Source: Bradyrhizobium huanghuaihaiense (GTDB lineage: Bacteria > Pseudomonadota > Alphaproteobacteria > Rhizobiales > Xanthobacteraceae). Taken from it: a stretch of 64,000 nucleotides of DNA. Under the pieces are notes generated by a model. That model was not told the DNA's origin. It saw only the letters and a program-made list of their open reading frames with translations, and did not search any database. Below are positions 26,912-34,441 of this stretch, piece after piece; positions within the stretch are counted from its first letter, which is position 1, and the number at the start of each line of letters is the position of its first letter. Position numbers and translations under genes: made by a program. The stretch lies in the NCBI RefSeq assembly GCF_007830635.1, contig NZ_VLLA01000012.1:170896-234895 (forward strand). The letters are read 5' to 3'.

Positions 26912-27757
26912 ATGCCACATCCTGCCATCGTCAAAGACAATGTTGCCGTCATCACCGGCGGCGCGTCCGGCATCGGATTTGCCGCCGCCATGGCCTTCGC
27001 GCGGGCCGGCATGAAGGTGTGCGTCGCTGATGTCGACGAGGCGCGGCTGGCGGAGGCCGCAACAAAACTGTCATCCGTCACGTCTGCCACACATGTGATG
27101 ACGTTCGCGGTCGATGTCAGCCGTGCCGAAAGCCTGATGGAACTGGAACGCGCCGTGGGCGCGCATTACGGCGGCACCGACGTCCTCATGAACAATGCCG
27201 GGATCCAGCCCGGCAGCACGCTGTTCGGCGAGCCGGACCATTGGCAGCGCATCATCGGCGTCAACATGTGGGGCATCATCAACGGCTCCCGCATCTTCGC
27301 ACCCAACATGATCGCGCGCGGCAGGGCCGGTCTCATCATCAACACCGGCTCCAAGCAGGGCATCACGACCCCGCCGGGCGATCCCGCCTACAATGTGTCG
27401 AAGGCCGGCGTGAAGGCCTTCACGGAAGCGCTCCAGCACGAGCTGCGCAATACCAGCGATTGCCACATCACCGCGCATTTGCTGATTCCCGGCTTCGTCT
27501 TCACCGGCCTGACCGCGAAGGGCCGCACCGAAAAGCCGGCCGGCGCCTGGACGCCGGAGCAGACCGTGGATTTCATGCTGGCACGGCTGGAGGCCGGCGA
27601 CTTCTACATCCTGTGTCCCGATAATGACGTGCCGCGCGCGCTGGACGAAAAGCGCATGCTCTGGGCCGCCGGCGACATCGTCGAGAACCGCCCGCCGCTG
27701 TCGCGCTGGCACCCGGACTATGCGGATGCGTTCAAGAGGTTTGTGACGGGCGACTGA
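26912..27757 (+). CDS. Short-chain dehydrogenase/reductase (SDR) family oxidoreductase
   Basis: A 281-residue classical SDR. The cofactor motif TGGASGIG is at residues 15-22, 'NNAG' at about 94-97, and the catalytic S147, Y160 and K164 are all in place ('GSKQG', then 'PAYNVSKAG'). The start at 26912 is supported by GGAGACGAG before ATG; the longer frame has no family resemblance. The C-terminal third is longer than in 250-residue SDRs. It stands alone, divergent from the aldehyde dehydrogenase gene. The substrate is unknown. Confidence 0.92.
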   Translation: MPHPAIVKDNVAVITGGASGIGFAAAMAFARAGMKVCVADVDEARLAEAATKLSSVTSATHVMTFAVDVSRAESLMELERAVGAHYGGTDVLMNNAGIQPGSTLFGEPDHWQRIIGVNMWGIINGSRIFAPNMIARGRAGLIINTGSKQGITTPPGDPAYNVSKAGVKAFTEALQHELRNTSDCHITAHLLIPGFVFTGLTAKGRTEKPAGAWTPEQTVDFMLARLEAGDFYILCPDNDVPRALDEKRMLWAAGDIVENRPPLSRWHPDYADAFKRFVTGD

Positions 27758-27765
27758 CTATTTGA

Positions 27766-27872
27766 CCCTCATGGTGAGGAGCGCGCCCTTGCGCGCGTCT
27801 CGAACCATGCAGGCCCGTCTCGGGCCTCGATCCTTCGAGACGCCCGCTTTCGGCGGGCTCCTCAGGATGAGG
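27766..27872. repeat. Inverted repeat, related to the CATCCTGAGGTG family
   Basis: It begins CCTCATGGTGAGGAGCGCGC and ends GCTCCTCAGGATGAGG, with nested CGAGAC arms. It lies between the convergent SDR and zinc-ribbon genes. Confidence 0.7.
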
Positions 27873-27874
27873 AG

Positions 27875-28081
27875 TTAGAGCGTCTCTTGCTTGTGCCCGC
27901 AATTCTTGCAGGCGAACTTGACGCGGGTCTGGCCTTTTTCCGCCTGTACCCGGTTCGGCGCGCCGCACTTGCCGCAGACCGCCTCGATGCGGGTCGAGCC
28001 CTGCTTGACGACGATGGTCTTCTTTTCCATCGATTCGCGGATCAGGCGCTCGGCCTCCTCACGCAGGGATTGTTTCGACAA
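27875..28081 (-). CDS. Small zinc-ribbon protein
   Basis: A 68-residue protein with two CxxC pairs, 'CGKCGAPNRV' and 'CKNCGHKQ', which form a zinc ribbon. The N-terminal 25 residues are charged and probably helical. The start is the TTG at 28081: GGAG lies 7 bases upstream and no in-frame ATG gives a longer product. Similar small zinc ribbons are often nucleic-acid or protein-binding, but no function is known here. It appears to be a single gene. Confidence 0.78.
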   Translation of the reverse strand: MSKQSLREEAERLIRESMEKKTIVVKQGSTRIEAVCGKCGAPNRVQAEKGQTRVKFACKNCGHKQETL

Positions 28082-28148
28082 AGCTCATCTCCGCCTCTGA
28101 AAGCGCGAGAGCCATATCGCACCTGCTTTGAAATCACAATGCGAGATC

Positions 28149-28233
28149 CGTCATTCCGGGATGGTCCGCAGGACCAGACCTCAGGTGCGCAACCGCGCAC
28201 CATAGCTCGCGCTTCGCGCGCCCCGGAATGACG
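28149..28233. repeat. Inverted repeat, CGTCATTCCGGG family, copy 2
   Basis: It begins CGTCATTCCGGGATGG and ends GCCCCGGAATGACG, with GCGCAACCGCGC nested inside. It lies just after the Rieske gene stop and could end that operon. Confidence 0.75.
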
Positions 28234-28241
28234 GGGGTGTG

Positions 28242-28655
28242 TCACACCTCGACAATCACGTAGCTGTCTTCGACATGCACCGGAAACGTCTCGGCAACAT
28301 AGGGGCCCTTCTGCAATTCCTCGCCGCGCTCCACCGCGACCGGATATGACCGGATCTTGACGCGTTTCGGATCGAACCAGGACTGGCCGTTGCGCATGTC
28401 GAACTCCCAGCCGTGCCAGGGACAGCGCAGCATCTCGCCGACGCGTGATCGTTCATAGACGCCGGGCTCGGGCGAGGTCAGCCGCGCCACGCAGGCGGCC
28501 TTCTCCAGCGGCGCGCCCTCGTGCGGGCAGCGGTTCAGCAGCGCGAAGAACTCGCCATTGACGTGGAACACGACGATGTCGCGGCCGGCGATCTCGACGA
28601 CCTTGTTGCCGCCGGGCGGGATCTCCGAAGTGGTCGCGACGATGTGACGGGCCAT
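28242..28655 (-). CDS. Rieske [2Fe-2S] protein
   Basis: A 137-residue Rieske-type ferredoxin. The cluster ligands are clear: 'CPHEGAPLE' and 'CPWHGWEFDMRNGQ', the C-x-H and C-x2-H pairs. The loop between them is longer than usual (about 38 residues). The start at 28655 gives 'MARHIVATTSEIPPG', a normal beginning; the open frame upstream overlaps the amidohydrolase. It follows that gene by 7 bases, so it is co-transcribed with two amidohydrolases. It could pass electrons to an oxygenase encoded elsewhere. Confidence 0.92.
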   Translation of the reverse strand: MARHIVATTSEIPPGGNKVVEIAGRDIVVFHVNGEFFALLNRCPHEGAPLEKAACVARLTSPEPGVYERSRVGEMLRCPWHGWEFDMRNGQSWFDPKRVKIRSYPVAVERGEELQKGPYVAETFPVHVEDSYVIVEV

Positions 28656-28662
28656 GCGGGTC

Positions 28663-29775
28663 TCAGAACTTGTAGACCGCACGCGCATTGGTGCTGAAGA
28701 TCTTCTTCCGCTCGACCTCCGTGAGCGGCGTCTTGAAGGCGAAGCGCGGATCATCGAAGTCCCAGTGCGGATAGTCCGACGAGAACAACAGACGGTCGAT
28801 GCCGACCCATTCGATCAGCGCGCGCAGATGCCGCGCCTCGTCCGGCTCGTCGATCGGCTGCGTCGTGAACCAGAAGGTTTCACGCACATATTCCGATGGC
28901 TTGCGCTTCAAATGCGGCACTTCGCTACGGAAACGTTCAAAGTGCTGGTCCATGCGCCACACCGCCGACGGAATCCAGCCGAAACCGCCTTCGATGAAGA
29001 CGATCTTCAGCTTTGGGAAACGTTCCGGCACACCCTCGATCACGAGACTCGCCAGCTGCGCCGCGATGGTATGCGCGTTGGACTGATGCTCCTCGACATA
29101 ATAGGACGGCCAGCCGCCGCCGGTCGGCGCATGTCCGCCATAGCCGCCGACATGGATGCCGAGCGGCAGGCCCAATTCCTGGGCGCGCTCGTAGATCGGC
29201 CAGTAACGGCGGCGGCCGAGCGGCTCGTTGGCGCGCGGCGAGACGTTGATCTGGATGTACTCGCCGACTTTCGCGCAGCGCTCGATCTCGGCAATGGCGA
29301 GATCCACCCCGTCCTGCCCGACCAGGATCGACGCCTTCAGGCGCGAATCGCGGTGCGACCAGAATGCGAGCTGCCAGTCGTTGATGGCGCGCTGGATCGC
29401 GGCGCCGAACTCCAGATTCTGCTGCGAGAAGATGAAGAGATCGAGCACCTGCAGGATGCCGAACTCGACGTCGAGCGGATCGAGATGCTGCTTCTGCATA
29501 AAGGCGAGATCGGAGCCGGGCGGCCCGCCGGTCGGCGGCCAGGCATCGCGCCGCGCGATCAGCGGCGAGGAGCGCGGATAGGGCGTGGTGAAGAGATAGG
29601 GCGTGCGCAGATGGCTGCCATATTCCTTCAAATGCTGCTGCCAGCGTTTCGGCAGGAACTCGTTGAGGTCGTCGACCGAGTGCAGGCTCGGATGCACGTC
29701 GCAATCGACGATGCGCAGCTTTGATGCGGCAGGCTTCTCGTCGTCGCGCAGCGGACGGTCGATGACCTCACTCAT
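28663..29775 (-). CDS. Amidohydrolase-2 family protein (ACMSD-like TIM barrel)
   Basis: A 370-residue metal-dependent hydrolase or decarboxylase of the amidohydrolase-2 group. The N-terminal metal motif is 'RIVDCDVHPSLHS' and the C-terminal metal aspartate is in 'LLFSSDYPHWDFDDP'. These are shared with aminocarboxymuconate-semialdehyde decarboxylase and related aromatic acid decarboxylases. It overlaps no neighbour: 15 bases after its paralogue and 7 bases before the Rieske gene, so the three form one operon. A ring-cleavage or decarboxylation role is inferred; the substrate is unknown. Confidence 0.9.
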   Translation of the reverse strand: MSEVIDRPLRDDEKPAASKLRIVDCDVHPSLHSVDDLNEFLPKRWQQHLKEYGSHLRTPYLFTTPYPRSSPLIARRDAWPPTGGPPGSDLAFMQKQHLDPLDVEFGILQVLDLFIFSQQNLEFGAAIQRAINDWQLAFWSHRDSRLKASILVGQDGVDLAIAEIERCAKVGEYIQINVSPRANEPLGRRRYWPIYERAQELGLPLGIHVGGYGGHAPTGGGWPSYYVEEHQSNAHTIAAQLASLVIEGVPERFPKLKIVFIEGGFGWIPSAVWRMDQHFERFRSEVPHLKRKPSEYVRETFWFTTQPIDEPDEARHLRALIEWVGIDRLLFSSDYPHWDFDDPRFAFKTPLTEVERKKIFSTNARAVYKF

Positions 29776-29790
29776 GCGAAACCTCCGGAA

Positions 29791-30855
29791 TTAGTTAGCG
29801 AGGGACAGCCGCGGAAACGTCTTCAGCGGATTGTCGACGCACATCTTCGCGATCAGGCTCTTCGGCAGGTTCGGCGGGATCGGATCGTCGCCGTCGAACT
29901 GCCAGTGCGGATAGTCGGACGCGAACAGGAACATTTTTTCCGAGCCGATCTGGTCGATGATCTCCTCGACGCTCCTGGCATTATCAGGCGCATCGAACGG
30001 CTGCATGGTGACGCGGAAATTGTCGCGAATGATCGATGCGGGCTCGCGCTCGACCCAGGGCACCTCGACGCGGACGCCGCGCCAGGTCTTGTTGGCGCGC
30101 CACATGAAGGAGGGCAGCCAGCTGACGCCCGACTCCATCAGCACGACCTTCAGGTCGGGAAATTTGCCGAACACGCCCTCGTAGATCAGGCTGAGGATCT
30201 GCGCCTGAAACGCCTGGGCCTCGACGAAGTAATATTCGTAGCGATGCGACGGCCAGCCGGCCGAGCTCGGCGCCTGCCGATATTGCGTGCCGGCATGGAT
30301 CGCGAGCGGCAGCTTGTACTTCTCCGCGAGCCGGTAGACCGGCCAGAAATGCCGCCGTCCCAGCAGCGTCTCGCCCTGCGCCAGCACCAGGATGGAGACG
30401 AAGCGGTTGTCGCCGGCGCGGCGCTCGATCTCGTCGATCGCGAGATCCGGCGCCTGCATCGGCACCACGATGGAGGCGCGCAGGCGTTCGTCGCGCGACA
30501 GCCACTCGGCGGCGATCCAGTCGTTGATGGCCTTGCAGAAGTCGGCTGCCATATAGGCGTCGAACACGGCCTGCGCGCCATAGAGCACGTTGAGGATGGC
30601 GTGGCTCGCCCCCAGCTGGTCGAACGCGCCCTTCTGCACCATGGCGAGATCCGAGCCTGGCTTGGCGCCATTGGCCGGCCGCCAGTCGGCGCGGCCCGAA
30701 AGCGGCATGCTCGGCGGATAGGAGGTGAGATCGAGCCCGTCGATGGCGCGGCTCACCACCTGCTCTTTCCAGTGATCACTGAGATAGGGAAGCAGCGTCG
30801 TGCGCGTGCCACCAACAGCCGGATGGATGTCGCAGTCGATCCGCGTCGCCGCCAT
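29791..30855 (-). CDS. Amidohydrolase-2 family protein, paralogue of the next gene
   Basis: A 354-residue paralogue of the protein at 28663-29775. It has 'ATRIDCDIHPAVGG' at the N-terminus and 'FLFASDYPHWQFDGDDP' near the C-terminus, plus 'LPLAIHAGTQYRQ' with a metal-site histidine. It is first in the operon. Two tandem paralogues could act on related substrates or form a mixed oligomer; that is speculation. The 218 bases upstream of its start, up to the YiaA-like gene, hold no recognised feature. Confidence 0.9.
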   Translation of the reverse strand: MAATRIDCDIHPAVGGTRTTLLPYLSDHWKEQVVSRAIDGLDLTSYPPSMPLSGRADWRPANGAKPGSDLAMVQKGAFDQLGASHAILNVLYGAQAVFDAYMAADFCKAINDWIAAEWLSRDERLRASIVVPMQAPDLAIDEIERRAGDNRFVSILVLAQGETLLGRRHFWPVYRLAEKYKLPLAIHAGTQYRQAPSSAGWPSHRYEYYFVEAQAFQAQILSLIYEGVFGKFPDLKVVLMESGVSWLPSFMWRANKTWRGVRVEVPWVEREPASIIRDNFRVTMQPFDAPDNARSVEEIIDQIGSEKMFLFASDYPHWQFDGDDPIPPNLPKSLIAKMCVDNPLKTFPRLSLAN

Positions 30856-31073
30856 ATAGGTTTCCTCGGAGGTTTCCTCGCACAGTCTTTATTGGCGGCG
30901 TTCTTCGCGCCGCCCGGACAGAGTGCGTCGGCCGGCGCCGCTGCGCAAGGCCGCGCGCCCGCGCGATCCGTCATGGCTCGGTTGCATTTCGCAGGCGCGA
31001 TATGCGGATCAGGCACGCGGTGGATGCTCCGGCACCCACCGCGTCAGACTGCAGGCCGCGGCGTGCTCTCGCC

Positions 31074-31349
31074 TCAAGCCGCCTTGGAAACCTCCATCAG
31101 CAGCCGCTCGGCCTTGGCATCCTCGATGCGGTTCACCAGCCGGCTGCTCTCGTGATTGTCGCGCACGGTCTTGGTCAGCGTGATGCAGGTCTGGATCAGC
31201 ATCACGATGCCCATGGCGAGATAGCCCTTCATCCAGAGGTCGATCGGCAGGAAGAAGACGCCGATGGCGACGAGGAAGGCGGAGGCTGCGAAGGACACGT
31301 AGGTGAAGGTGACCCAGGCGCTGCTATGGGGCTGGCCGTTCTGGTTCAT
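31074..31349 (-). CDS. YiaA/YiaB family inner-membrane protein
   Basis: A 91-residue protein with two membrane helices (about residues 12-32 and 38-58) and the family's 'LPIDLWMKGYLAMGIVMLIQ' pattern. The cytoplasmic tail is charged. It lies 40 bases after the PspA-like gene and is probably in its operon. YiaA/YiaB proteins have no firm function, but the link to PspA points to envelope stress. Confidence 0.88.
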   Translation of the reverse strand: MNQNGQPHSSAWVTFTYVSFAASAFLVAIGVFFLPIDLWMKGYLAMGIVMLIQTCITLTKTVRDNHESSRLVNRIEDAKAERLLMEVSKAA

Positions 31350-31389
31350 GATGATCTCCTATTGGTTTAAATGATGATGAAATCTGAGT

Positions 31390-32085
31390 TCAGGCCGTCT
31401 GTGTGCGCTTGGACTTCAACCGCGCCAGCACGTCGTCCGCGGTCGTCTTGAGCCGGGGGCCAAAACCCTGCTCGGCAAGTCGCTCGGCAGTAGCGAGGGG
31501 ACCCGTGGCCGCATCGAGCTCGACCAGTGCGTCGTCGGCAGCCTGGGCTTCCATCTGCCGCTCGCGCAGACGCCTCAAGGTGCTCTCGGCTTCCGGCAGC
31601 GTGGATTCGTAAGGACGCGCCGCCTCGATGCCGCTGCGGCGGAGCGAGCGCACCGCTTCCGAGGCACGGGCGAGGCGTCGGCCGCGATCGAGCTCGGTGA
31701 TGCGGGCTTGCGCGTTGGTCACGTGCCGCTTCAGCCTGATGATCTCGGTCGCGAACAGCGCGCGTGCTGTCATCGCCGCATCACGATCGGCTTCGAGGCC
31801 TGCGATGGCTTCGGCCGCTTCCTTGGCGAGATCCTCGCGGCCGCCATCGAGCGCGGCCACCGCGCGGGTCTCGAGATCGGCGATACGGGCGCAGGTCGCC
31901 TCGAGCTTGCGGCCCTCCTGCTGGTCCTGCGCAATCGCCAGCGCCAGCGTCCGCTTGCTGCGTTCGAGGGCGGCGGCGGCATCGCGCATCTGCTGGTCGA
32001 GGATCAGCAGGGCCGTACGGTCCTCCAGCTCCTCGCCCGCGGCGGCCACGCTGCCGCGGAAAAGTGTCACGACGGTCTTGAACAT
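31390..32085 (-). CDS. PspA/IM30 family envelope-stress protein
   Basis: A 231-residue almost wholly helical protein of the PspA/IM30 family. 'MFKTVVTLFRGSVAAAGEEL' is the family's amphipathic N-terminal helix, followed by long coiled coils rich in Ala, Glu and Arg ('LLILDQQMRDAAAALERSKR'). Such proteins bind the inner face of the membrane and limit proton leak. The Shine-Dalgarno AGGGAG is upstream of ATG. It is divergent from a tetR gene over three palindromic operators, so it is probably repressed by that protein rather than regulated by PspF. Confidence 0.9.
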   Translation of the reverse strand: MFKTVVTLFRGSVAAAGEELEDRTALLILDQQMRDAAAALERSKRTLALAIAQDQQEGRKLEATCARIADLETRAVAALDGGREDLAKEAAEAIAGLEADRDAAMTARALFATEIIRLKRHVTNAQARITELDRGRRLARASEAVRSLRRSGIEAARPYESTLPEAESTLRRLRERQMEAQAADDALVELDAATGPLATAERLAEQGFGPRLKTTADDVLARLKSKRTQTA

Positions 32086-32102
32086 GGTCTGCTCCCTGTT
32101 TA

Positions 32103-32173
32103 TGAGCGTTGCTCACAAATGCTTTGTAGCAGGAAATCTGAACAACGTTCAATAAATATTTGAGCGGCGCTCA
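32103..32173. promoter_or_regulatory. Three palindromic operators between pspA and tetR
   Basis: Three 13-bp perfect-arm palindromes lie here: TGAGCGTTGCTCA (32103-32115), TGAACAACGTTCA (32139-32151) and TGAGCGGCGCTCA (32161-32173). All fit TGARC-N3-GYTCA. Centres are 36 and 22 bp apart. They cover possible promoter elements on both strands, such as TTGAAC-18-TACAAA toward pspA. This is the expected layout for a TetR protein that represses itself and the divergent operon. Confidence 0.85.
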
Positions 32174-32188
32174 AGAATTTGGTTAAGA

Positions 32189-32797
32189 ATGACTAAGGCC
32201 CTGGAACGTCGAGAGAAATTGCGGGTCGACCTGATCCGGGCGGCCGAGCAGATGATCGCTGAGCGGGGTTTGTCGGGCCTGAAAACCCGCGATCTGGCCC
32301 GCGAGATCGGCTGCGCCAACGGCGCGGTCTACAATCTCGTCGCTGATGTGGACGAGCTGGTTCTACGCGTCGGCTCGCGCACGCTGCATCGCCTCGATGA
32401 GGCGCTCAGCGCGGCGGAAAGCACCGGTAATCCCTCGCCCCAGGAGACCCTGGTCCGGATCGCCATTGCCTATTGCGATTTCGCCGCCGAAAACCTCGAG
32501 CTCTGGCGCGCATTGTTCGAGCACCGCATGGCGGCCGACAAGATCCTCCCCGACTGGTCCGTCAACGACCAGCTGCAGTTGTTCCGCCACATCTATCATC
32601 CGCTGGCGCTGCTGCTTCCCGAGCGCGGCCGGGAGGAGCTCGGCATCACCGCGCGCAGCCTGTTCTCGGCCGTGCACGGCATGGTGGCGCTGGGACTGGA
32701 GCAAAGGCTGGTCGCGGTGCCGCTACCGGCGCTACGCAAGGAGATCGCAGGCCTCGTCCGCGCGATGATCGACGGGCTGGTCGCGCGCGCGAAGTAA
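32189..32797 (+). CDS. TetR/AcrR family transcriptional regulator
   Basis: A 202-residue TetR repressor. The helix-turn-helix covers residues about 10-55 ('LIRAAEQMIAERGLSGLKTR', then 'AREIGCANGAVYNLVADVDE'). The C-terminal ligand domain has the 'FSAVHGMVALGLEQRLVAVP' stretch of the WHG-type subgroup. It is divergent from the pspA-yiaA genes with three operators between, so it probably controls them and itself. The inducer is unknown; a membrane-active compound is a reasonable guess. Confidence 0.93.
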   Translation: MTKALERREKLRVDLIRAAEQMIAERGLSGLKTRDLAREIGCANGAVYNLVADVDELVLRVGSRTLHRLDEALSAAESTGNPSPQETLVRIAIAYCDFAAENLELWRALFEHRMAADKILPDWSVNDQLQLFRHIYHPLALLLPERGREELGITARSLFSAVHGMVALGLEQRLVAVPLPALRKEIAGLVRAMIDGLVARAK

Positions 32798-32893
32798 AAA
32801 GGATCGGCGGCTTCTGACTAAAATTTCGCCTGTCGCATCGCCAGTAGCGCGCTTAGCCTCCGGGCCGTCCCTCACCTCTCCCCGGAGTTCCTC

Positions 32894-34348
32894 ATGCCCC
32901 TCCTCATCCGCGGCGGCACCGTCGTCAATCACGATCATTCGCGCCGCGCGGACGTGCTGATCGACGGCGAGACCATCGTCGCGATGGGCGCATCGATCGA
33001 GGCGCCGGCAGGTACCGAGATCGTCGATGCCGGCGGCGCCTACGTCATCCCGGGCGGGATCGATCCGCACACCCATCTCGAAATGCCGTTCATGGGCACC
33101 GTGACCGCCGACGATTTCGAATCGGGAACCAAGGCTGCGCTCACCGGCGGCACTACGATGGTGGTGGATTTCTGCCTGCCCGATCCCGGCCAGTCCATGC
33201 TGGCAGCCTATCAGGAGTGGCGGCACAAATCCGAGAAAGCGGCCAGCGACTACGGCTTCCACATGGCGGTCACGTCGTGGTCGAAGCAGATCTATGACGA
33301 GATGGAGACCGTGGTCAAAACCTACGGCATCAACACCTTCAAGCATTTCATGGCCTACAAGGGCGCGCTGATGGTGAACGACGACGAGCTCTACAACTCG
33401 TTCGCGCGCTGCGCTCATCTCGGCGCGATGCCCGTCGTCCATGCGGAGAACGGCGACGTCGTCGCCCTGATGCAGGAGGCGCTGATCGCGCGCGGCGTCA
33501 CCGGCCCGGAGGGCCACGCCTATTCACGGCCGCCGGAGGTCGAGGGCGAAGCCACCAACCGCGCCATCATGATCGCGGATATGACGGGCACACCGGTCTA
33601 TATCGTGCACACCAGCTGCCGCGAGGCGCATGAGGCGATCGCCCGCGCGCGGGCCGCCGGCAAGCGCGTCTATGGCGAGCCGCTGATCCAGCATCTGCTG
33701 CTGGATGAGAGTGAATACCAGAACAAGGACTGGGATCATTCCGCGCAGCGCGTGATGTCGCCGCCGTTCCGCGACAAGCAGCATCAGGACAGCCTCTGGG
33801 CCGGCCTGCAAGCCGGTTCGCTCCAGGTGGTCGCGACCGACCATTGTGCCTTCACCACCGAGCAGAAGCGGTTCGGGCTCAGCGATTTCAGAAAAATCCC
33901 GAACGGCACCGGCGGCCTCGAAGATCGTCTCGCGCTATTGTGGACCGCGGGCGTCGCCACCGGACGGCTGACCAAGGAAGAGTTTGTCGCGGTGACCTCG
34001 GCGAACATCGCCCGCATTCTCAACATCTATCCGCGCAAGGGCGCGGTCGCCGTCGGCTCGGATGCCGATATCGTGGTGTGGGATCCCACGGCGAGCAAGA
34101 CCATCAGCGCCAAGCGACAGATGAGCAAGATCGATTACAACGTGTTCGAAGGCTTTGCCTGCACCGGCGGGCCGGCCGCGACGCTGTCGCGCGGCCGCGT
34201 CGTCTGGAAGGAAGGTGATCTGCGCGCCGAAGCCGGCGACGGCCGCTATATCGAACGCCCGGCCTTCTCGCCGGTGCATGTGGCGAATTCCACCTGGAAG
34301 GAGCTGACCGCCCCGCGCGCGGTCGCACGCGGCGCGGTGACGCCGTAG
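32894..34348 (+). CDS. hydA: Dihydropyrimidinase (D-hydantoinase)
   Basis: A 484-residue binuclear zinc cyclic amidohydrolase that opens dihydropyrimidine and hydantoin rings. The metal ligands H59 and H61 are in 'GGIDPHTHLEMP', the carbamylated lysine is K156 in 'HFMAYKGALM', later histidines are in 'VVHAENGDV' and 'YIVHTSCREAHEA', and the final aspartate is in 'VVATDHCAFT'. Length is normal. It is followed by a binding-protein gene 93 bases later, which suggests uptake linked to ring opening. No other reductive pyrimidine pathway genes are in the window. Confidence 0.94.
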   Translation: MPLLIRGGTVVNHDHSRRADVLIDGETIVAMGASIEAPAGTEIVDAGGAYVIPGGIDPHTHLEMPFMGTVTADDFESGTKAALTGGTTMVVDFCLPDPGQSMLAAYQEWRHKSEKAASDYGFHMAVTSWSKQIYDEMETVVKTYGINTFKHFMAYKGALMVNDDELYNSFARCAHLGAMPVVHAENGDVVALMQEALIARGVTGPEGHAYSRPPEVEGEATNRAIMIADMTGTPVYIVHTSCREAHEAIARARAAGKRVYGEPLIQHLLLDESEYQNKDWDHSAQRVMSPPFRDKQHQDSLWAGLQAGSLQVVATDHCAFTTEQKRFGLSDFRKIPNGTGGLEDRLALLWTAGVATGRLTKEEFVAVTSANIARILNIYPRKGAVAVGSDADIVVWDPTASKTISAKRQMSKIDYNVFEGFACTGGPAATLSRGRVVWKEGDLRAEAGDGRYIERPAFSPVHVANSTWKELTAPRAVARGAVTP

Positions 34349-34441
34349 CGCGTTCGGGCGCAAGGCATGTGACACCTTGAAGCGCGCCGATGGCACACGC
34401 CTTGCCTCTCGATGTCGGATCATTCTCTGACGGAGGCCACG

